Shown: piece after piece, positions 24,665 through 35,901 of the stretch
How positions within the stretch are numbered: position 1 is the first letter of the stretch
How the letters are laid out: the number at the start of each line of letters is the position of its first letter
Source of the DNA: Coriaria nepalensis
Taxonomy: Eukaryota > Streptophyta > Magnoliopsida > Cucurbitales > Coriariaceae
NCBI GenBank assembly: GCA_027186245.1
Contig: CP114484.1
Location: forward strand, 9,022,001 to 9,086,000
DNA: 64,000 nt
Direction: 5' to 3'
Notes under the pieces: model-generated
What the model saw: the letters and a program-made list of their open reading frames with translations, nothing else
What the model was told of the DNA's origin: nothing
The model's database searches: none
Program-made: the position numbers and the translations under genes

Positions 24665-26420
24665 AAAAAATGCCACATTTTAACATACTACTGATCTGGC
24701 ATATCATGCATGCCACGTGAGCAAAAATATTGAGAAAAAAAATAAAAATAAAAAATCCATAACATTTTAAGAAGTAAAAATTAAGCTTTTATACTTTGTA
24801 ATATGTGCCACACAGCCCCTTTCATTCATTCAAGTTTCCGTTTAAATTAATATATTTTAACAAATTAAGCTTTTGTATTTTGCAATATGTGCCAAACAGC
24901 CCCTCTCATTCAAGTTTATGTCTAAACTAACATATTGCTGATCTGGCATGCCACGTGGGCAAAAAATATTGAAAAACAGAATTTATTAACTTGATCCCTA
25001 AACTTTCATTTAATTTTTTTTCCCCATAATCCCTTCTTTTTCATTTCCTTTTATCCCTCACCCTAACCACCGCTAGAAACAAGCCACCATCGGTTCGCCA
25101 TTCATCTCCACTGCCGCCACCGCCCCATCTTCTCCTTTGTTCTTTTTCTCTCCCTCTACTCTATGAAATATGGGTTCGATTCGAACCTAGATTCGAAATT
25201 AGATTCGAATCGAATCTGGGTTTGAGTTCGATTCGAACTCATCTAAGCTTGGAGGCAAAGAGAACCATATCTATTTTATTCCAAGCAGTGAAGGTCTAAA
25301 GTCATTGGGTCTGAATCTTTTAACCTCGATGAGAGAGTCTAGATTCTTTTAATGTCTTTTCTATTTATTTGTTTTTAGAATAAGGCAAAAAAAAAAAAAA
25401 AATCAAGGCAATATAGGTTGTCTGATACCAAGTGGAAGACAAATCCTTTTATTGTTTCAGCGTTAATCGTCATGGGTTTTTTTTTTTTCAATTTTCTTCT
25501 TGATTTGATCTGATGAAAAATTAGATGTTCTATTCAAAGGTGTGCCTACAAAGTTCGCTTGAAATAGTTAAAATCCTAAAATGATTGGAAAGTATCAAGG
25601 GGTCAGCTAAAATCCTGAAATGACGAAGACAACAGACAATTTATTAAAGACCTTTTTTTTTTGCCTCAAACCCACCTCTCCTTCCTACTCTTGTTGCCTC
25701 TCTCTCTCTCTATCACTAGTACCAAATCCCGTATGCAAATCGACCTATATCCATATGGGATAACACCCATCATTTTCTACCTCTTCTTCTTCTTCTTTGC
25801 TTTCCCCCTGTTTTCTACTGTAATTAATGGAAAAGGGATAGATATTTTACTGCCGTATTTTTTCTGCCAAAAATAGAAGGTTGCTGTTGATTCACTCTTT
25901 TATGTGTTCCTATGCAGTTCGATCTAACTATGGAATTTTTTTTTTCAGACAAATTTTTGAGGCATGCTATATAGATTTGGTCTAATTTGATATTCATGAC
26001 ATTTGAGATTTGGGTTTGAAACCCAGATTTGGCAGAGGAGAGGGACAGAGAGGGAAAGGGGAAGAAGAAAGGGTTAAGGAAAGTGAGGCTTGGGAACTTT
26101 TCTGCCAAATTTTAACTATTTAATTAGGATCGTTTGGATCTTATTCTAAAATAAATAAGAGGAGCCAATCTGAAAAAGTGAAATTAAATATATATTTAAA
26201 GTTTAAAATTTAAAAAAAAAAATAATAAATAATAATAATAATAATAGTTTGGCTTACGTGGCATGTTGTCCCATCAACCGTCCCTTAATTAATAACGGAA
26301 TATATTTAAGGATATGGACCTTTTTTGCACATTTTATAAAATATAAGAATATTTTTTACTCATTTCAAAATGTTGGGTCTTTAACTCCTAGGCAAAATGC
26401 AGGGGCTCCTTAACTTTTCT
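24665..26420. mobile_element. Possible DNA element with inverted, internally duplicated ends
   Basis: The left end holds two diverged copies of a unit with atatgtgccacacagcccct (about 24800) and atatgtgccaaacagcccct (about 24885), plus two copies of ctgatctggcat and gccacgtg (24692-24720 and 24931-24960). At the right end, tggcttacgtggcatgttg (about 26251) and ggacctttttt-gcacattttataaaatataag (26312-26346) resemble the left-end text in reverse orientation. The interior at 25060-25160 is a GC-rich, CCACC-repetitive patch unlike its surroundings. No transposase or target-site duplication was recognised. Confidence 0.3.
25172..25241. repeat. Cluster of TTCGAA-type palindromes
   Basis: Within 70 bp there are repeated ttcgattcgaa, attcgaaattagattcgaat and gagttcgattcgaactc words. 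The segment could fold into several short hairpins. No function can be stated from sequence. Confidence 0.6.
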
Positions 26421-27810
26421 ATCAAAATAGATGGGATTTTTAATTAATTTGCGAGAGTTCAATTAAATTAATTTGTAATTGGTTAGAACGTCCGAATGAA
26501 TTTTTAATTATAATTGATCCTCTACTTAATTTATAAATTTGACATATTTTCTTATAAATTTGACATCTTTTTTGTTATTTGAAAAAATCACCGAAAATTA
26601 TCTCCATTTTTTTTTAAAAATATTTTTTTTTCTAAAGTTTTTAAGTTTCTAATTTAAAAGAGCTTGAATATTTTGAAGTTGATCGAAAATAATTAGTAAT
26701 ATAATATTTTATTTTATTTTTTATTATATCCTAAGAGTTAATATACCTCCTGCATCGAAGAAATAGGATGAATATATTTTAAAAAAATTATGATTTTATA
26801 AGTCTCATAAATTTAGATTATGCTTGATAATGTTTTTTAAAAGCATTTTTATATCTTAAAATATGAAAATCAATTTTTGAGAAGGGACAAATATGTTTGC
26901 ATGAGTTTTTAGTGTAGACTTCCTAGAAACTTGTAATGAAAAAATCCAAAAAAATATTAGGCAAAATATACAAAAGGCAAACAATACAGTTAGTTTAGTA
27001 GTCCATTGATATTATCATTACATGTAATTTAATTCTCTAATAATTGATTCATAATTAGAGCTTGTGAAAATTACCGTTTTACACCTCTAGTTATTTATTT
27101 ATCCTTAAGTATTATTAATCCACTAATGAACGGTCAATTTATAACTTAATTATAAATTTGAGCTCAAAATCATTCAGTTCCAGAATTAACCCTCAAGGGA
27201 ACCAATATATGATCTTCTATAAAAAAAGGTTTGGATTTTATATCTATAAATCACGTTGTCATCCACTTATCCCAATGATTCTTCAAAACAAAAGTTTTTA
27301 GCTTGTTTTACAAACAAACCATGACAAGTGAATCAAAAGATCCGTTTGACATAAACATGAGTTTATGACTACTCAGGATTCAGATTTATCTACATATGAT
27401 CATCTATTGATATGAATAGAATTTTTTATGGTAAATAATATTTTAATAAGGGATTAATTCATATCGGGTTATGTTCTATATAATCCAATTATATAAAGTA
27501 TCTCCACTAAGATATTTATCTACATCAGTGATCTGAATCTAGATCCCTTGCATTCACAATGCTAGCGGACCGTACTAGCAACCATCAATTAAAGATCTCA
27601 TACTTTAAAATATTGCAGACAATTTAATTCATTATCGATAAACTTAATTTTCTTGTACCAATACAAGATTATAGTCACATAAATAAATTTGAAATTTTCT
27701 AATATTTATACATATTATTCAATAATAATACATTCACAATAATTATATAGAAAAATATCATTTTTACTAATTTCATAAAATAATACTCATCACATGCTTT
27801 TAGAGTATCA
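26421..27810. other. AT-rich intergenic DNA, possible LTR remnant
   Basis: No gene was seen. Positions 27140-27700 include text such as gcattcacaatgctagcgga that resembles LTRs of copia elements, but no second copy or primer-binding site was found. Confidence 0.3.
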
Positions 27811-27819
27811 TGCCCAATA

Positions 27820-28430
27820 AGAACAATGAGAGTTATTGCCTTGAAGAAGACCATTTACTTCAATTATGATGAGAAATTCATACCTCACCATAGGTATCAA
27901 GCTACTCAGAAAATGTTGATTGATACAACTGGGGACGACGATGAAAAGTTCTTGGGTGCTAAGGCCAAACCTTAGGAAGTAGTAGCCTTGAACCTTGAGA
28001 ACAATGTTCATTTTTCAGAGGGAGGGGAGGGGGGTAATGATGAGACATAGGAAGAGGATGGACCGAGACATAGTAATCAGACTCGACATGCAAATTCAAG
28101 GCCTGAAGTTACGTAGCTCGTACATGGCATGCATGAGGTTAATTAGTATGCATTTAATTATCATTTAGTATTAGCTCAATATATTTATTAATTTATTTGT
28201 ATCAGTTAGTATCTTTAGTTAATTTGGTAGTGTCTTTAGTTGATTGGGTTTGGTTAGTAGTTTGATGATGATAAACTCTACCATATTATATATATGCTAT
28301 GAATAGTGTAGGGTTTCATTGTTAAGAATATTAATGAAATATTTTGTCTATTGCCACCGTGAGTTAAGTGCTCATATTGATTTAATACCGTGAGTTAGAT
28401 ACGTCTCGTAATGATCTATTACAAGTTTCA
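27820..28430 (+). mobile_element. Internally deleted Ty3/gypsy-like fragment with 3' LTR-like tail
   Basis: Positions 27822-27945 read KKTIYFNYDEKFIPHHRY then LIDTTGDDDEKF. This matches a gag zinc knuckle of the form C-x2-C-x4-H-x4-C in which cysteines have been lost. About 27990-28110 reads NLENNVHFSEGG-like text as at the extreme C-terminus of gypsy polyproteins. The AT-rich segment after it (about 28150-28425, with a TATA-like tatatatatgct) resembles an LTR. The protease, RT, RNase H and integrase coding regions are absent between the two ends. Confidence 0.4.
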
Positions 28431-29250
28431 TCACTTCTTCTTCTTGATTTTTTCTGGGTTATATATTTTTATCTTGTTTAATCTACTGGATAGAGATTTC
28501 AAAAAAAAAAAAAATCGATATCTTAAGCCATTTATCAAGTATTTGTAGGTTTGGGATGGGTGCTTCAATTGGGCTTGCAATTGGGTTCTATATGCTTATC
28601 TATTTCCAACCTACTAATGTCAATTCTTGCCCAAATAGAAATGAAAAAAGTCATTTTAGTGGTCCTATCACTGAACAATACCGACCAGAATCGACTAATA
28701 ACAACCGATCCAAAATCGGTAGGGTTCTAGTCAGTAGTCATGATCAAATCAATTGGTTTTTGGAGTTGGTGGCAAAAAAGGTTATGGTCGGTATCAATTT
28801 GATTTTCATCGATACCAAATTTTGCACAACTACATTTCATAATTAGTGCATATATTGTTGTCCTCTGTGCAATAGATGATTTATCAACTTTTGACTTGTG
28901 AATGTCCATGTTGCCTTCAACTCATCCATGAAGATTTGTGTGTTTCATGGTTGTTCTATATGCAGATGTTATTGTTGATTATTGTTTTTCATAATATGTT
29001 TATCATAGATATTGAAGTTGATTACTGATGTCTTATTGATTATGTAGCACTGAAGTGGATAATATGTTCATTCCTGAGAATATGCTTATTGTTGATAATT
29101 TATACACTACTATATTGAAGTTGATAATATGATTATCAATGAAATCTGCAAGGTTGTGTTTGATACCATATTTATCATTGGATTTTTTATGTCTTATTGA
29201 TTATAGTAGTGTACTTCTTGATTATTGAAGTGATAACTAAGTGGGTATAT
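28431..29250. other. Intergenic DNA, no gene recognised
   Basis: A 96-codon open frame at 28556-28846 shows no domain or codon structure suggesting a gene. Positions 28970-29230 contain loosely repeated tattgattat and gttgataat words. Confidence 0.35.
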
Positions 29251-29257
29251 TATTGCA

Positions 29258-29410
29258 GATGGCACCTAGGGAGCGCGTTGAAACAGCTGAGGGTAGGCTA
29301 TTCAGTCTAATCGTTGAGACTGTGCTTATTGACATACTGCTAAGAAAGATGACCAATGGAAACATGATCGATGGTGTGTTTCCAAAGAATGTATGGATGA
29401 GGATCTGCTG
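29258..29410 (+). pseudogene. Myb/SANT-like domain fragment, probably Harbinger-derived
   Basis: The reading starting MAPRERVETAEGRLF continues LIVETVLIDILLRKMTNGNM then DGVFPKNVWMRIC and stops. The spacing of LL...NGN...DG.F....W matches the first helices of the plant Myb/SANT-like (Myb_DNA-bind_3) domain found in PIF/Harbinger ORF1 and LIMYB-type proteins. It ends at a stop after about 48 codons, so it is a fragment. The match is short. Confidence 0.35.
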
Positions 29411-30295
29411 AGCAGTTGCTCGATGTAACCCAAATAATGTACCTCCTTGGAAGATAAGACTATTTGGGATGGGATTATGTTGTCTAGGGGATGAAGCTAA
29501 AGTTTGTTGGAGTCCATAAAAGTAAATCTTGTGTAATACATTATTCATAATTTTTATTTGATTAACTTTCATTTAAGAAAATAATGTATGATGTCAACAC
29601 CCAGTGTTCGCACTTGAAATGAAATTTAATGTAAATTATAAGACCCATTCAAAAACCTGGTCTTTAGACCTCAAACATGATTCACGTTTAGACCAAAATC
29701 AGCTCCCTTTACACAAACAAGTGAACATTAATATCCATAACAAGCAGAATGTCAACTATATCAGTTAGTTAGAACAAACCCGGTCTCGAGCTCGGATCTA
29801 AGCATCCCGACCTATATCAATTGAGGTTGAGCTTGAACTTGACTTGCATCGATAAAGATTTTGGTAAAAAAAAAAGGAGATAAATTTATAGATAAAAATA
29901 ATAATTAAAAATTAATTAATTATATTAAAAAATTAACTAAAAAAACTCTTCATAATTTAAAATAAATTAAAAAAGATCTATTTATAATTCGTAAACTTAA
30001 ATGCAACAGAACATAACAGCAAGACAATTACTTCGGATTCCTCTTTTGTCTCCAGCGAAAAACAAACAGAATAGAGGAAACAAGTCAATATAAAAAAAAA
30101 TAGTATTAACTATTAAGACCAAATAACAGGAGTTTTGTTAATGTTGATTTCCCATTTCCCACCATTCACCTTCGTAACAGACACCTGATTTCCCGCTTGT
30201 TTCCTAAGAAAGGGTTTGTATCACTCTTCATAATAAAAAATTCAATGCATCTCTCTGCACTAATATTTTCTCTTATTTAATCCCATTCTTAAATA

Positions 30296-30793
30296 GTGAT
30301 ACAACCTACAAGTCCAAAAACAAGAACAATGGATCAGAATGATGACAACATGATGATGCTTCAAAGTTTGGAGAAGAAACCCAGATCAGAAGGAAAACCG
30401 CCCACTAGACTACAGATGAAAGCTCCGGCTATCCTCCGGCTGGAAGAGCTGGTAGAGATTAGGGAGGCGTCCAACCCATCAAGTGGCGGCAATAATAATT
30501 CCAGGGCTATTCCGTTGCTATCACCTCTCTTGTTGTCGCCTCAACAACAACCAGTGGGTCCAGAAAAGGTGCTAGAGAAAAGAACGGTGTGGGGATCAGG
30601 TGTCGGGAGTAATGAACAGGGTGGTGGCTACGACAGTAAAAAAGGAGGAGGCAGTGAAGCTTCTGATTGTCCTCCGCCTGCCCTTCCGGCTGGGGGGTGG
30701 CAACATCCGGCGGTGGAGGCTGGATTCACCGGCCCATCTAACTTGTTTTCTTTATTTCAATCACAGTGTAAGATTATTAATCATGCACAGTGA
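30296..30793 (+). CDS. Small intronless plant protein of unknown function
   Basis: The open frame encodes 165 residues from ATG-equivalent 30296. The more likely start is the ATG at 30329 (MDQNDDNMM), giving 154 residues. I do not recognise a named family. It looks like a real gene: codon composition differs from the flanks, and it has conserved-looking blocks. These are KPPTRLQMKAPAILRLEEL near the N-terminus, RAIPLLSPLLLSPQQQ in the middle, then a glycine/serine-rich linker, and PAGGWQHPAVEAGF with LFSLFQSQC at the C-terminus. It has no signal peptide, membrane segment or catalytic motif. I have an impression of similar uncharacterised short plant proteins sharing the LLSPL and GW-x-HPA blocks, but cannot name one. 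A 12-base C tract (30840-30851) lies shortly downstream. Confidence 0.65.
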   Translation: MIQPTSPKTRTMDQNDDNMMMLQSLEKKPRSEGKPPTRLQMKAPAILRLEELVEIREASNPSSGGNNNSRAIPLLSPLLLSPQQQPVGPEKVLEKRTVWGSGVGSNEQGGGYDSKKGGGSEASDCPPPALPAGGWQHPAVEAGFTGPSNLFSLFQSQCKIINHAQ

Positions 30794-30799
30794 TTAATA

Positions 30800-31890
30800 C
30801 TTTCTCTGTAATTAATTAGACACAGAATTGTAAAATTTACCCCCCCCCCCCACAAAATGGTATAATAAAAAGCTACAGTCACATTGGTTTTTGATGAATG
30901 TGATGTGCTAGACTATTGTTTCTTTATTTTTCTACTAAGTATTTCATATATAAATATTCTATACTGCTTTCATCTTACAATCATAACTACATGATTTCTC
31001 GATCTATACAAGAAATTGTGCCCATTGATTTAATTTTGTTGCTCAAATTATATATTTTTTGTCTAAATTTACTACCCATTTAGGGATTGGTACATTACCA
31101 ATTTTGAGTAAGGATTTTAGACGTTTTTTAATTTTTTAATTTTATTTTTCTCACTTAAAGCTAATTCTTGGATTCTTGTTCATTATTTTTTTTTTCTTAT
31201 TGTGGTTGTTGTTATCTTGATATTTGTATGATAATGATTGAATGAACATATTACCTTACATCAATTCTGAATTTTTTCTAGTTTTTTTATAATGCACATA
31301 ATAGGTCTTATGTATGTAATTTTTTCCGTCAATTGGTGGTGTCCAAACTAATGGCCACATAAGTTAGTGCATTGATATGCATTTTTCTTTTGTGTAATGA
31401 ATTGGTTGCTTTATATATGCAAGTGTGCAAGTTTGGTTAGTTTATTGATATGTAAAGGTATTTTGGATAATGAATTCCAGTTACTTTATTTATGCAAGTT
31501 TGCTTACATAGGTATGCTTAGTTTATCATTGATATGCAATGATACTTACCTAAACACTACTATCTTGTAAATTCAAAGTAATGACCTAGACAAAATAAAG
31601 TAACTTGAACAATTCATGATATGCCCGAACCAACATATTTCATCGCATACCAGGATTAAAGTACACGTCCATAGGACCAAAGCACACTACCGGAACCAAA
31701 AAATATATAACCCAAAATACAACCACCTTCTAAAACAAAGGATCCACAAAAAAATTTGACGGATCCAACCACCTTCTAAAAATAGTCATTAAACAAAATA
31801 CAAACCATCAACCAACAAGACCCAACTAACCATAGGGCATGAACATATTAATAAGTTAGAACATATACTTGTTTGGGTGTCAAATTACCA
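30800..31890. other. Intergenic DNA
   Basis: AT-rich, with no gene seen. It contains the 12-base C run near 30840 and loosely repeated ttgatatgcaatg/tatgcaagtttg words at 31360-31550. It probably includes the 3' end of the Harbinger element that follows on the minus strand. Confidence 0.35.
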
Positions 31891-31897
31891 TAACTAG

Positions 31898-32916
31898 TCA
31901 AGGACGATTTTCCTTCAACATCTCATTCACAAACTCAACCTTCACTTCGTCCTCATTAAAGGTTCGGTAGAATTCCATCAACCTATCAACAATCACCAAG
32001 AGCCATGCCATTTGCATAGCCTCATTGAATGTGATCGGTAAGGCGCAAAGCTCATTGGTCACATCAGCCTTATGCTCATGAAGCCCATCACCGACTAGCT
32101 TCAATATAGCATTCTCAATCTTACTGAATACATTCTCAAACGTCATAGATGCTTCAACTAACTTCATAAATCCAATGCCTCATGACTTCATTTCTTCTTC
32201 CTCTTCAGCTTACTGCTTTTACCATCTATATCCGTTATTCCAATGCTATTACCAGTCTAGGGTGAGGTGAGATCAACTGTATTTTCTTCTACAAATTGAT
32301 CAGTTGACAATTGAGCGTCTGCTACCTTCATGATATACATGTCCTTAGTGCCTTCCCCAGTGACCTTATCTCCTCTAAAGATCTCAAACAAAGCGTCATA
32401 TTGTGGAAATGTCATATTCTTGAATTTAGATGCTCCTTTGTGCATCTATAAAAAAACGTTCAAAATATTTCAATTGTCATAGTTTGCCAACTGTTTATAT
32501 AGATACTATTTATGAAACATACTTTAATGGCTAGATAGTCGTCCCGAACCAATGGATCAGCATCTACATATTTCTTATCTGAGTTCCAACCGAACCCTGA
32601 AAGGCCGAGTAGGTTCCTCAGTATGTTGAAGCATTCTTTCATACTTTTCATTCATTTGAGACTTAATATGTGGTTCATCACGAATACTGGCACCAGGCAA
32701 GGACACCGTGAGTTTTTCTTCCACCTCAGTTATGTAATGACCCTTGAATCCGTTCTGAGCTAGGTACCTATCAAGCCTCTTTGCCTCCAAAAGTGCCTCA
32801 ATTAGATTATCATCGTCTTGATCAGTCCATACTCTCTTATTCTTCCCAGGTCCCCTCACAGTTTTTGCACGATTCATAATTTCCGAATTGTTCGCCATTT
32901 CCATTGACTGATCCAT
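31898..32916 (-). pseudogene. Harbinger ORF1: Myb/SANT-like DNA-binding protein, frameshifted
   Basis: From 32916 the minus strand reads MDQSMEMANNSEIMNRAKTV and then KNKRVWTDQDDDNLIEALLE, the start of a Myb/SANT-like domain. DEPHIKSQMNEKYERML follows. The frame then shifts near 32640, and the domain resumes in another frame with SGFGWNSDKKYVDADPLV. A probable intron (donor after AIK near 32520, acceptor at about 32447) leads to ASKFKNMTFPQYDALFEIF then GDKVTGEG, and the frame stops near 32257. A further open stretch (32167-31898) is the C-terminal helical region. These proteins normally help the Harbinger transposase bind DNA and enter the nucleus. The frameshift and stops mean this copy is dead. 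Confidence 0.7.
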
Positions 32917-33299
32917 TTCCTATTGAACAGCAAATATTACATCATCATTAAAAACACATAACAGTTATGATGAACTTCTAACAGTTCCAAAAATAAAGAA
33001 AATAACCACAAAACAGTGGATTCAAATGAAGAAAATAATCATAGTACATTTAAGCATCAAGAAAATAATCATTAAAGATTACATCATCATTAAAAACACA
33101 TTTTCAATGTGTTTTAAGTTTGTTCAAACATTTAAGCATCCATAGTACATAGAACAAATATGAAGAAAATAACCACATCACATTAATCCAAATGAAGAAA
33201 ATAACAACCACGTCTCAGTTGAGTACGTTTGACTTGTTCAAAAGGTAACCATTGTTAGTTACATCACACACGGATAAGAAAAAAATAAAAACATAATAA

Positions 33300-34720
33300 G
33301 CCTAATGACGCCTAGCCGATGATAATCTAAATCTGAATCTTAGGAGGATAGAATGGCGGACCCCTATCTCATCTTTAGAAGTCTAAAGCACCTCTCAATA
33401 ACATTCCTAGCGATGAATGATGACAATTATTTAGTTTTTTGGAGTAGTAAGTAGGCGGTTATTTTCTCATTCATTTAGATGGTAGAGTTGTCCTTTATAA
33501 GGTGCAAAGAATCCCTCTACATTTGTATACACTGCATCACATGAGTAATAAACCCTCTAGGAATTCTTAGACCATTAGTTCACCCTATAGCACTTTTTAA
33601 TACTCTACTATCTCCGGTTGAACCCTTCCCACCAGTCAAGACGTAGATGAATTGCATATCTTAGGAATAAATACTTAGGACATTTGTTGATATTTCACCC
33701 TTATGCATCCTCTAACGAGGCTCGTCATTTGTGGGGACTCGAATAGGAAAGTATATCCCATCTAATACACCAAGACAATTTTGCATGAACTTCCCATTCA
33801 AAATTGTTTCATCATTTGATAACTACTACTAAGACACTAGATCAAACTTCATCATGTATATCACCTTAAACCATTTCCATCATCCATCTTGAGAATTTTC
33901 TTATACTAGGTCAGGTCTTTTGATAAATAATGGTAAAGAATAATGAGTGAATATAGGACAACATGAACAATACATCTAATTGTTGCACTTGACTACTGAA
34001 GAGCATGACCTACTATCCTATACTTAACATCATATGCTAGGATTTACAGAGTAATCGCAACTTGTTCATCAACCACCATATTCTTTGTGTGGATTAGGCC
34101 ACCTCTACTATGAAAGGTTTCACATAGTTTGTTGAAAGTATGCCTATTCATTTTGTTAATGTATTTTATGTTATGGGTTTTAGGCCCAGCAAGTTTACTT
34201 GTATAGCACACTTATACTTGTACTACACTTTACTTGTACCGCCACATATGATTACTTGTACCACACTCATATGTTTTCTATATAAAGGCATCACATGTAT
34301 ATTCCTAGATCATAAAATAGAATACAATCATTCAGTAATTTTAACATGATATCAGAGCCACTACTCTGATATTTTTTTTAGCAGTCTTGTCTCTCTTGGT
34401 ATTACTCCACCCTTATCGCTTCCGTTGTCACAACAGCCGCTGCAGCCACTCGCCATTGAACCTTCGACGTCTCTCAGCCATTGTCCTCGGGTTTCGGAAC
34501 TGCAGCCGTCGTCGTTGAGGAGTCTCACACCACACAAACCATTGCATCAGTATTTCTAACACATTTTAATGTGGTCATGATCCTAACTGTATCATTCTCA
34601 TAAATCAAAGTAGCCATATGCTTCCTACTTCTATGACCATCTAAGGTATAACTAATGTGATTCTTTTATCCATATCTAGCAATCTCAAACAAATGTGATG
34701 GAAACACTTGATAAAATGAT
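33300..34720 (-). pseudogene. PIF/Harbinger DDE transposase remnant
   Basis: Read on the minus strand, about 34700-34550 gives an N-terminal part with KHMATLIYENDTVRIMTTLK. After an inserted LTR fragment (34540-34130) the protein resumes with LCETFHSRGGLIHTKNM and VVDEQVAITL, the helical region before the catalytic core. At about 33790-33710 comes NCLGVLDGIYFPIRVPTNDE, whose LDG carries the first catalytic aspartate. Then come DMQFIYVLTGGEGST and GDSRVLKSAI, with the second aspartate region, and NGLRIPRGF. Stops and frameshifts are scattered throughout. Confidence 0.75.
34130..34535 (+). mobile_element. LTR-retrotransposon fragment (LTR plus primer-binding site) inserted in the Harbinger transposase
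   Basis: An LTR-like segment from 34130 (TGTTGAAAGT) to 34346 (TTTTAACA) has TG...CA ends and a TATA-like ctatataaagg at about 34278. TGATATCAGAGCC follows at once at 34347, a near-perfect copy of the initiator-Met tRNA primer-binding site. About 190 bp of leader sequence follows before Harbinger sequence resumes near 34540. No gag/pol and no second LTR are present, so the element was truncated after or during insertion. No clean target-site duplication was found. Confidence 0.65.
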
Positions 34721-35901
34721 ATGATGCGGCATGAATAAACCGCTGATGTGACAAAAATATTATGATTTCTTCTCTTTTCAACTCTTAGTCGAGCCATGAG
34801 GGCACTGTCAATCATAGATACAAGTTAAACAAGAAAACCAAAGGAATCAACCAACAGTGTAATATCATTCATTAAGCATTTGAATGTCTACTCAAGTCTT
34901 TACTCACAGAAAGTCTTTCAACGATAAAAACATTCATGTCAAAGTGGGACATTCATCATTTTGAATAACAACAGTGTAATAACATTCATCAACCAATAGT
35001 TTCAACGATATCAAAAACTGTAACTCGGCTACAAGACAGTAAGAAGAAGAAAGCAAATGACTAAGAAGTAAAAGAAAAAGACATCTTTTTACAAGAGATG
35101 AATGTCACGAAGCAGTGTATGTCAAAGTGAGACATGGATCAACACAGAAGAAACAAATTTATCATCGTAATACCTCCATAAACAAATCTGAACAGAAGAA
35201 TGCAAATCATACTCGTATAAACATCACATTCAAGAAAATCAAACACGAAAGTAGATCTGGTTACCAATATTGCATTCACAACATTAGATTCATTTATTTC
35301 ATGGTTCAAACACCTCAAATCGAACATGAACAAACATAATCTAACCTTAAAATTTGGCATAAATATATAATGTAAGCCTAAATTTTAATTATTTACTTCA
35401 CGTAAAAAATTATATCCAAGTTATAATGTTTAAATTAAATTCTTAAATATTTAATCTTAATAATTATATTTATTATTCTCAAAGATATTATGTATTTTTT
35501 TTTATTTTTTTTTATAATTAAAATTAAACAAAGTAAATAATAAGGCAGAAAAAAAAAGGGACATAGGAGGGTTAAAATTAGTTTTTATAAAAATATTCAA
35601 TTAGGGCAAAGAAATTTATTAACGTGTCCCCAACCCAAATCGGGCCCAACCATAAAAATCAACTCGCGAAGAAGAAATATCTGAAAGTCTGCTTCAGAGC
35701 GAGAGTGTAGAAGGTAGAACCCAAGCAAATGCGTCTACCTCATCTTCTCAAATCCCTCGCTGCAAGTACTTTCCGATGTCCATGTCATAAACTTTCAGTG
35801 CTGCCTTGCAGATCTCCATTCGTATCTGTCGCGACTCAAGAGATTGTTTCGTTTACCATTTCGAGCTAAGTACCTGAGCTTTCGCCACGAACCCTAGGAA
35901 T
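34721..35901. other. Intergenic DNA and promoter region of the SRRM1-like gene
   Basis: Mostly AT-rich. Positions 34800-35340 have loosely repeated aacagtgtaataacattcatc words. From about 35640 the composition becomes more balanced, probably the promoter and 5' UTR of the gene starting at 35902. No other gene was seen. Confidence 0.4.

Larger units (their letters stand above)
31898..34720 (-). mobile_element. PIF/Harbinger element: SANT-domain ORF plus transposase, both broken
   Basis: Two genes typical of PIF/Harbinger elements lie head to tail on the minus strand: the transposase remnant (about 34720-33300) and the Myb/SANT-like ORF (32916-31898). The transposase is interrupted by an LTR fragment. 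Terminal inverted repeats and the 3-bp TTA/TAA duplication were not identified, so the element probably extends beyond the given limits. Confidence 0.65.

Noticed and set aside
25824..26108. A 94-codon minus-strand open frame with a Ser/Phe-rich N-terminus resembling a targeting peptide.
   Set aside because: It is a purine-tract artefact inside a suspected element, with no recognisable mature protein.
28556..28846. A 96-codon open frame starting MGASIGLAIGFYML.
   Set aside because: No domain, no homology I recognise and no splice or codon structure supporting a gene.
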